A stretch of 16,094 nt of DNA from Nitrososphaerales archaeon TH5896 (GTDB lineage: Archaea; Thermoproteota; Nitrososphaeria; Nitrososphaerales; Nitrososphaeraceae). How positions within the stretch are numbered: the first letter of the stretch is position 1; each line of letters starts with the position of its first letter. Position numbers and translations under genes: made by a program. Below are positions 13,353 through 16,094 of this stretch, piece after piece. The stretch lies in NCBI GenBank assembly GCA_014523625.1, contig JAATVP010000165.1, positions 1 through 16,094 on the forward strand. Reading direction: 5' to 3'. The notes under the pieces are model-generated. The model was given only the letters and a program-made list of their open reading frames with translations, was not told where the DNA came from and searched no databases.

Positions 13353-14474
13353 TTGAAATATGATGGGGTAGATTATCCAGATCTCAGATCCGTCAACCAA
13401 GATCAGACTTGTAATATTCCTGTATCAACTATCAATCCTTTATTTGCACTAGCAATATCATACACTTACACGAGTCTCATACCTGGAATTACGGCAGCGG
13501 GGCAAAATAAAGATCTAATAAAATATACATCTCCCGCTGACGCAGAATTCTTGAATTACGGTCACTGTAAATGTTTGGATTCAGTTCCTGTTACTCCAGA
13601 AGGAATGCCTACTCCGGCGATTATCACAAAGACCGCATTAGATCTATCAAAGATGCCATTTCTCATTATCAACGCTGGGTCGGTAGTTAAACCCCAAGTC
13701 CCCTATATCTCATTTGATATGAACTCGGGAAACGACATACGAACTGGAAATGCCGTAGATGAAACCCATGTCAGGATGGCCCTAAGTCATGGTGAATCGC
13801 TTGGCCGCGAACTGGCCAAACTTAGTAAAATGGTTGTTATCGGTGAAAGTATTCCAGGAGGAACGACTACCGCTCTAGGCGTGCTAGTTGCACTTGGAAT
13901 CGATGCCTGGTCTAAGGTGAGCAGCAGCCTCACGAAAAATCCTCACACATTAAAGAACAGAGTGGTAGAGGAAGGGATGGCCAAAGCTGGCATTCCGTTT
14001 GGGGGTTTCAAAAATGATCCTATAAAAGCAATAGCTGCAGTTGGGGATCCTATGATCCCAGTAGTGGCAGGACTTGCATGTGGTATCAGTGGATCGGGAA
14101 GCAATGTTATGCTAGCTGGAGGCACTCAGATGACAGCCATTGTTGCGGTAATAAGCGCTATGAACAGAGCGTTAGAAAATATTTGCATAGGAACTACTTG
14201 CTATGTTGCAGATGATCCTTATTCAGACATTCAAGGGATTGCCAATGAAATCTGCTCTGATATCCCAATTTATGCTGTAGATCTTCACTTTGAAGAATCC
14301 GAGAGACTGGGCCTTAGGGCATTTGCGAACGGATTCGTAAAAGATGGTGCAGGAGCCGGTGGTGTATCCATTCTTGCAATGCTTAAGAGTAGTGGATCGC
14401 TCACAGGTACTTCAATACTGAGATCTATAGAAATAGAATACGATAATCTCACCCGAAAGCAAAAGAAGAAATGA
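13353..14474 (+). CDS. cobT: CobT-like nicotinate-nucleotide phosphoribosyltransferase (archaeal UPF0284 type)
   Basis: This 373-residue protein matches the archaeal CobT-like family (UPF0284), related to nicotinate-nucleotide:dimethylbenzimidazole phosphoribosyltransferase, which makes the lower-ligand nucleotide of cobalamin. Visible parts are FLIINAGS (103-110), VIGESIPGGTTTALGVL (162-178), AAVGDPMIPVVAG (228-240), the glycine-rich GISGSGSNVMLAGGTQM (244-260), and VKDGAGAGG near the C-terminus. The length fits the family. There is no ATG among the first 80 codons and an in-frame stop precedes TTG 13353, so TTG is the start, seven bases after the previous stop. It is the third gene of the operon. 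The exact base substrate in archaea is uncertain. Confidence 0.88.
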   Translation: MKYDGVDYPDLRSVNQDQTCNIPVSTINPLFALAISYTYTSLIPGITAAGQNKDLIKYTSPADAEFLNYGHCKCLDSVPVTPEGMPTPAIITKTALDLSKMPFLIINAGSVVKPQVPYISFDMNSGNDIRTGNAVDETHVRMALSHGESLGRELAKLSKMVVIGESIPGGTTTALGVLVALGIDAWSKVSSSLTKNPHTLKNRVVEEGMAKAGIPFGGFKNDPIKAIAAVGDPMIPVVAGLACGISGSGSNVMLAGGTQMTAIVAVISAMNRALENICIGTTCYVADDPYSDIQGIANEICSDIPIYAVDLHFEESERLGLRAFANGFVKDGAGAGGVSILAMLKSSGSLTGTSILRSIEIEYDNLTRKQKKK

Positions 14475-14520
14475 TAAACAAATCAACCCTTTCAAATATG
14501 GAACATGTAAGGATAGAAGG

Positions 14521-14528
14521 TATATATT
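14521..14528 (+). promoter_or_regulatory. TATA-like box for the gene at 14554
   Basis: TATATATT is centred about 30 bases before ATG 14554, predicting a nearly leaderless mRNA. It argues against the in-frame TTG at 14527, which lies inside it. Confidence 0.5.
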
Positions 14529-14553
14529 GAATTCTCAAAGGCTAATATTGACC

Positions 14554-14772
14554 ATGTCTGGAAGAGCCACTAAACGTGATCGCCCGTCTGCACCCGTCAC
14601 GGGAAAAGAACTTACAGAAATCGAGGAGGTCAGTGTAATGTTAGATGTTCTCATCGACGAATTGCAGCGGAGGGGCGCAATTGATAAAAAGGAATATAGT
14701 AGATTGGTCGCGATGCGTTTGCACGAAATTTCCAAAGCCAGGGCGTTTGAAGAATTAGACAAGGAACTATGA
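14554..14772 (+). CDS. Small helical protein, function unknown
   Basis: The 72-residue product has a basic N-terminus (MSGRATKRDRPS), then a mostly helical, charged body: GKELTEIEEVSVMLDVLIDE, LQRRGAIDKKEYSRL, and a C-terminal HEISKARAFEELDKEL. It contains no cysteines, no membrane helix and no nucleotide motif. The pattern suggests a small dimer or a binding partner. I do not recognise the family. The reverse strand is also open for 94 codons here, but it lacks a promoter and has a serine/leucine-rich shadow composition. The start ATG 14554 fits a TATA box. Confidence 0.72.
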   Translation: MSGRATKRDRPSAPVTGKELTEIEEVSVMLDVLIDELQRRGAIDKKEYSRLVAMRLHEISKARAFEELDKEL

Positions 14773-14822
14773 AGCAGGAGATTCATGATATTATCACGCC
14801 TTATTATTATTGTAATCAAGAG

Positions 14823-14925
14823 CGCCGGGAGAGGGATTCGAACCCTCGTGACCCCAAGAGATCACAAGCTGGCTGGATATTTTGCAATTCCAGGCTTGCG
14901 CCCTACCAGGCTAGGCGACCCCGGC
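14823..14925 (-). tRNA. tRNA-Ser(GGA) with a 17-base intron
   Basis: The full cloverleaf folds on the minus strand. The acceptor GCCGGGG pairs with TCCCGGC (one G-U), with G as discriminator and no encoded CCA. The D stem is GCCT/GGGC with GG in the loop, the anticodon stem CAAGC/GCTTG, and the T arm GAGGG-TTCGAAT-CCCTC. The 17-base variable region forms a five-pair stem (TGATC/GGTCA), as expected for serine. The anticodon loop, once the intron between positions 37 and 38 is removed, is CTGGAAA with anticodon GGA. It is 179 bases downstream of Cbf5 on the same strand. Confidence 0.95.
14871..14887 (-). other. tRNA intron at the 37/38 position
   Basis: The 17 bases TTGCAAAATATCCAGCC (minus strand) interrupt the anticodon loop. 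CTGG (tRNA positions 32-35) pairs with CCAG in the intron, and a three-base bulge CC|A marks the 3' cut. The 5' cut falls in a loop, so this is a relaxed bulge-helix-loop substrate for the archaeal splicing endonuclease. Confidence 0.85.
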
Positions 14926-14932
14926 CTGATGT

Positions 14933-14948
14933 GGTAACCATTGTTACC
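14933..14948. repeat. Perfect inverted repeat just upstream of tRNA-Ser
   Basis: GGTAAC and GTTACC are perfect six-base arms around CATT, ending seven bases before the tRNA 5' end. It could be a hairpin in the tRNA leader or a protein site; no function is known. Confidence 0.4.
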
Positions 14949-15104
14949 GTTCGACTACGAATTACAAGCTTGCTCCAACTTATGTGTTTATCCAAGCGAT
15001 TAATTCAATGGTCGAGAAAGCGCAAAAGATAGCAAATATTTTCTCTGTCCAGTTGATTGATTTAAAGTAAAATGTGTGTTCCAATATTCTATCGAAGTTT
15101 ATTT

Positions 15105-16094
15105 CTAGTCTAGTTGTCTTTCTTTTGCCGCCAAGTTTGTTGTGTGCCATGATTTAGGGTATGATCCGGGTTTCATAATTATCCTTCTGATATTTACAGC
15201 AATGCCTTTTACGTTGGATTCGATTTCCTCCCTCGTCATAGCGACTTCACCAAATCCTACGATCTCTCCCTTCATGGAATAAATACCAACGAAGCTCCCC
15301 ACTTTAAGTGCCTTGGACACATACAAAATACCGGGGATTGCAAGCTGGGCACCGTGACATAGGGCATCAATCGCTGTATCTCTGACAACCACGGTTTCAA
15401 CTCCATCCATACAATATTCAATTGGTTTGATCAGTTTCCTTAGTTTTGTATCGTCCCCTTCACCTCTATACAATTCTAGGGCATCAGCTAAGTCGTGCAT
15501 CCTAACAAAGCTGTCTTTCCGCTCTGACAGATTGCTTACTTGCGTCCGGCGGAGCTCCACCATTGTAGCTCCAGTCCCAAGGATTTCACCTATATCATAT
15601 ACAATTTTTCTTATATAGGTACCTGACTGAGATAAAATACGCATCAAGATAAGGCGTTCGAATCTTTCCAACTTTTCAATTTCATATACTGTTCGAATTC
15701 GGGTTGCTCTTTTTACGGAAGATCTTTGTGGTGGCCTTTGATATATATCTCCAACAAATTGGCTTATCACAGTATCTAATTTATCATCGCCAATATGATC
15801 ATGGAGCCTTGCCAATGCATAATACTCTTTGGGTCCGAAAAGCAATATGGAAAGAGCCTTCGTGCCCTCTCCGAGTCCAATAGGGAGAAGTCCAGTAGCG
15901 CCAGGATCCAAAGTCCCACTATGCCCTGCCTTACTGATTCCGATGATTCTTTTTACCCATGCGACTACCTCATGGCTGGTAGGGCCAGGAGGTTTATCTA
16001 GCAAAATCAAGCCATAATCTAGTAAAGAGCTAATAGGTCTACTAGACGGATAATATCCGTACTTCTCATTAGTAACATCATCATCCAGTTTGAC
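15105..16094 (-). CDS. cbf5: Cbf5, archaeal H/ACA pseudouridine synthase (5' end outside window)
   Basis: Cbf5 is the catalytic subunit of H/ACA guide RNPs, working with Nop10, Gar1 and L7Ae to make pseudouridine in rRNA; it can also modify tRNA U55. The frame runs to the right edge without a stop: upstream of an internal TTG at 16010 it reads EKYGYYPSSRPISSLLDYGL, the usual Cbf5 lead-in, so the start lies beyond 16094. The visible 329 residues contain LLDKPPGPTSHEVVAWVK, the catalytic GHSGTLDPGATGLLP (Asp at visible residue 63), RPPQRSSVKR, SGTYIRKIVYDIG, and a C-terminal PUA domain (about 230-315) ending near KPGSYPKSW. The gene is complete at its 3' end; tRNA-Ser follows on the same strand. 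Confidence 0.95.
   Translation of the reverse strand, partial: VKLDDDVTNEKYGYYPSSRPISSLLDYGLILLDKPPGPTSHEVVAWVKRIIGISKAGHSGTLDPGATGLLPIGLGEGTKALSILLFGPKEYYALARLHDHIGDDKLDTVISQFVGDIYQRPPQRSSVKRATRIRTVYEIEKLERFERLILMRILSQSGTYIRKIVYDIGEILGTGATMVELRRTQVSNLSERKDSFVRMHDLADALELYRGEGDDTKLRKLIKPIEYCMDGVETVVVRDTAIDALCHGAQLAIPGILYVSKALKVGSFVGIYSMKGEIVGFGEVAMTREEIESNVKGIAVNIRRIIMKPGSYPKSWHTTNLAAKERQLD

Noticed and set aside
14535..14819. Minus-strand 94-codon frame
   Set aside because: Antisense to the small helical gene at 14554, which has a well-placed TATA box; the minus frame is rich in Ser and Leu and has no promoter.
14769..15032. Plus-strand frame of 87 codons
   Set aside because: It is the reverse of the tRNA-Ser gene; the ERDSNPRDP-like translation is a well-known false product of antisense tRNA.
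16008..16010. TTG as the start of Cbf5
   Set aside because: The frame continues upstream to the edge with typical Cbf5 sequence, so the start is outside the window.

Overview
The window reads as chromosomal DNA of an ammonia-oxidising-type archaeon (Thaumarchaeota/Nitrososphaeria), AT-rich by eye. Archaeal markers: GINS subunit Gins51, Holliday junction resolvase Hjc, Cbf5, a PAC2 protein, an archaeal/ER-type signal peptidase, an archaeal CobT-like protein, and a tRNA-Ser with an anticodon-loop intron. Many genes have a TATA-like box about 25-30 bases before the start codon and no usable leader, so leaderless transcription looks common. Five genes start with TTG. No IS element, CRISPR array, phage gene or rRNA was seen; this looks like ordinary core genome with several small or unassigned genes.

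Left part (1-5100): the tail of an unknown reading frame, a cyclase-family metal hydrolase, a three-helix membrane protein resembling OSTC/OST3-OST6 oligosaccharyltransferase subunits, a stand-alone Lrp-type RAM domain, a small membrane protein behind Gins51, a divergent one-helix membrane protein, a UPF0148 zinc-ribbon protein, a 54-residue small gene and a PAC2-family protein.

Middle (5100-10400): inositol-1-phosphate synthase (archaeal inositol lipid synthesis), divergent from a COG1325 RNA-binding protein. Then a two-gene operon on the minus strand, siroheme sulfite/nitrite reductase followed by a two-domain rhodanese, divergent from signal peptidase I. Residues in the reductase favour sulfite as substrate.

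Right part (10400-16094): a 43-residue gene and an eight-cysteine zinc-ribbon gene lie back to back, with core promoters that overlap each other's starts. Next come Hjc with a C8 tract in its promoter, and about 500 bases without a convincing gene. A compact plus-strand operon follows: NAD(P)H-hydrate epimerase, a persulfide-dioxygenase-like metallo-beta-lactamase protein, and a CobT-like protein. Then a small helical protein, tRNA-Ser(GGA) with a 17-base intron, and Cbf5, which runs off the right edge.

The clearest metabolic theme is sulfur: sulfite reductase, rhodanese and a persulfide-dioxygenase-like enzyme lie within about 6 kb. I found no large undescribed system. The items most worth a second look are the OST-like protein, the paired small genes at 10428-10774, the small gene and orphan promoter at 3923-4211, and the hairpins at convergent gene ends.
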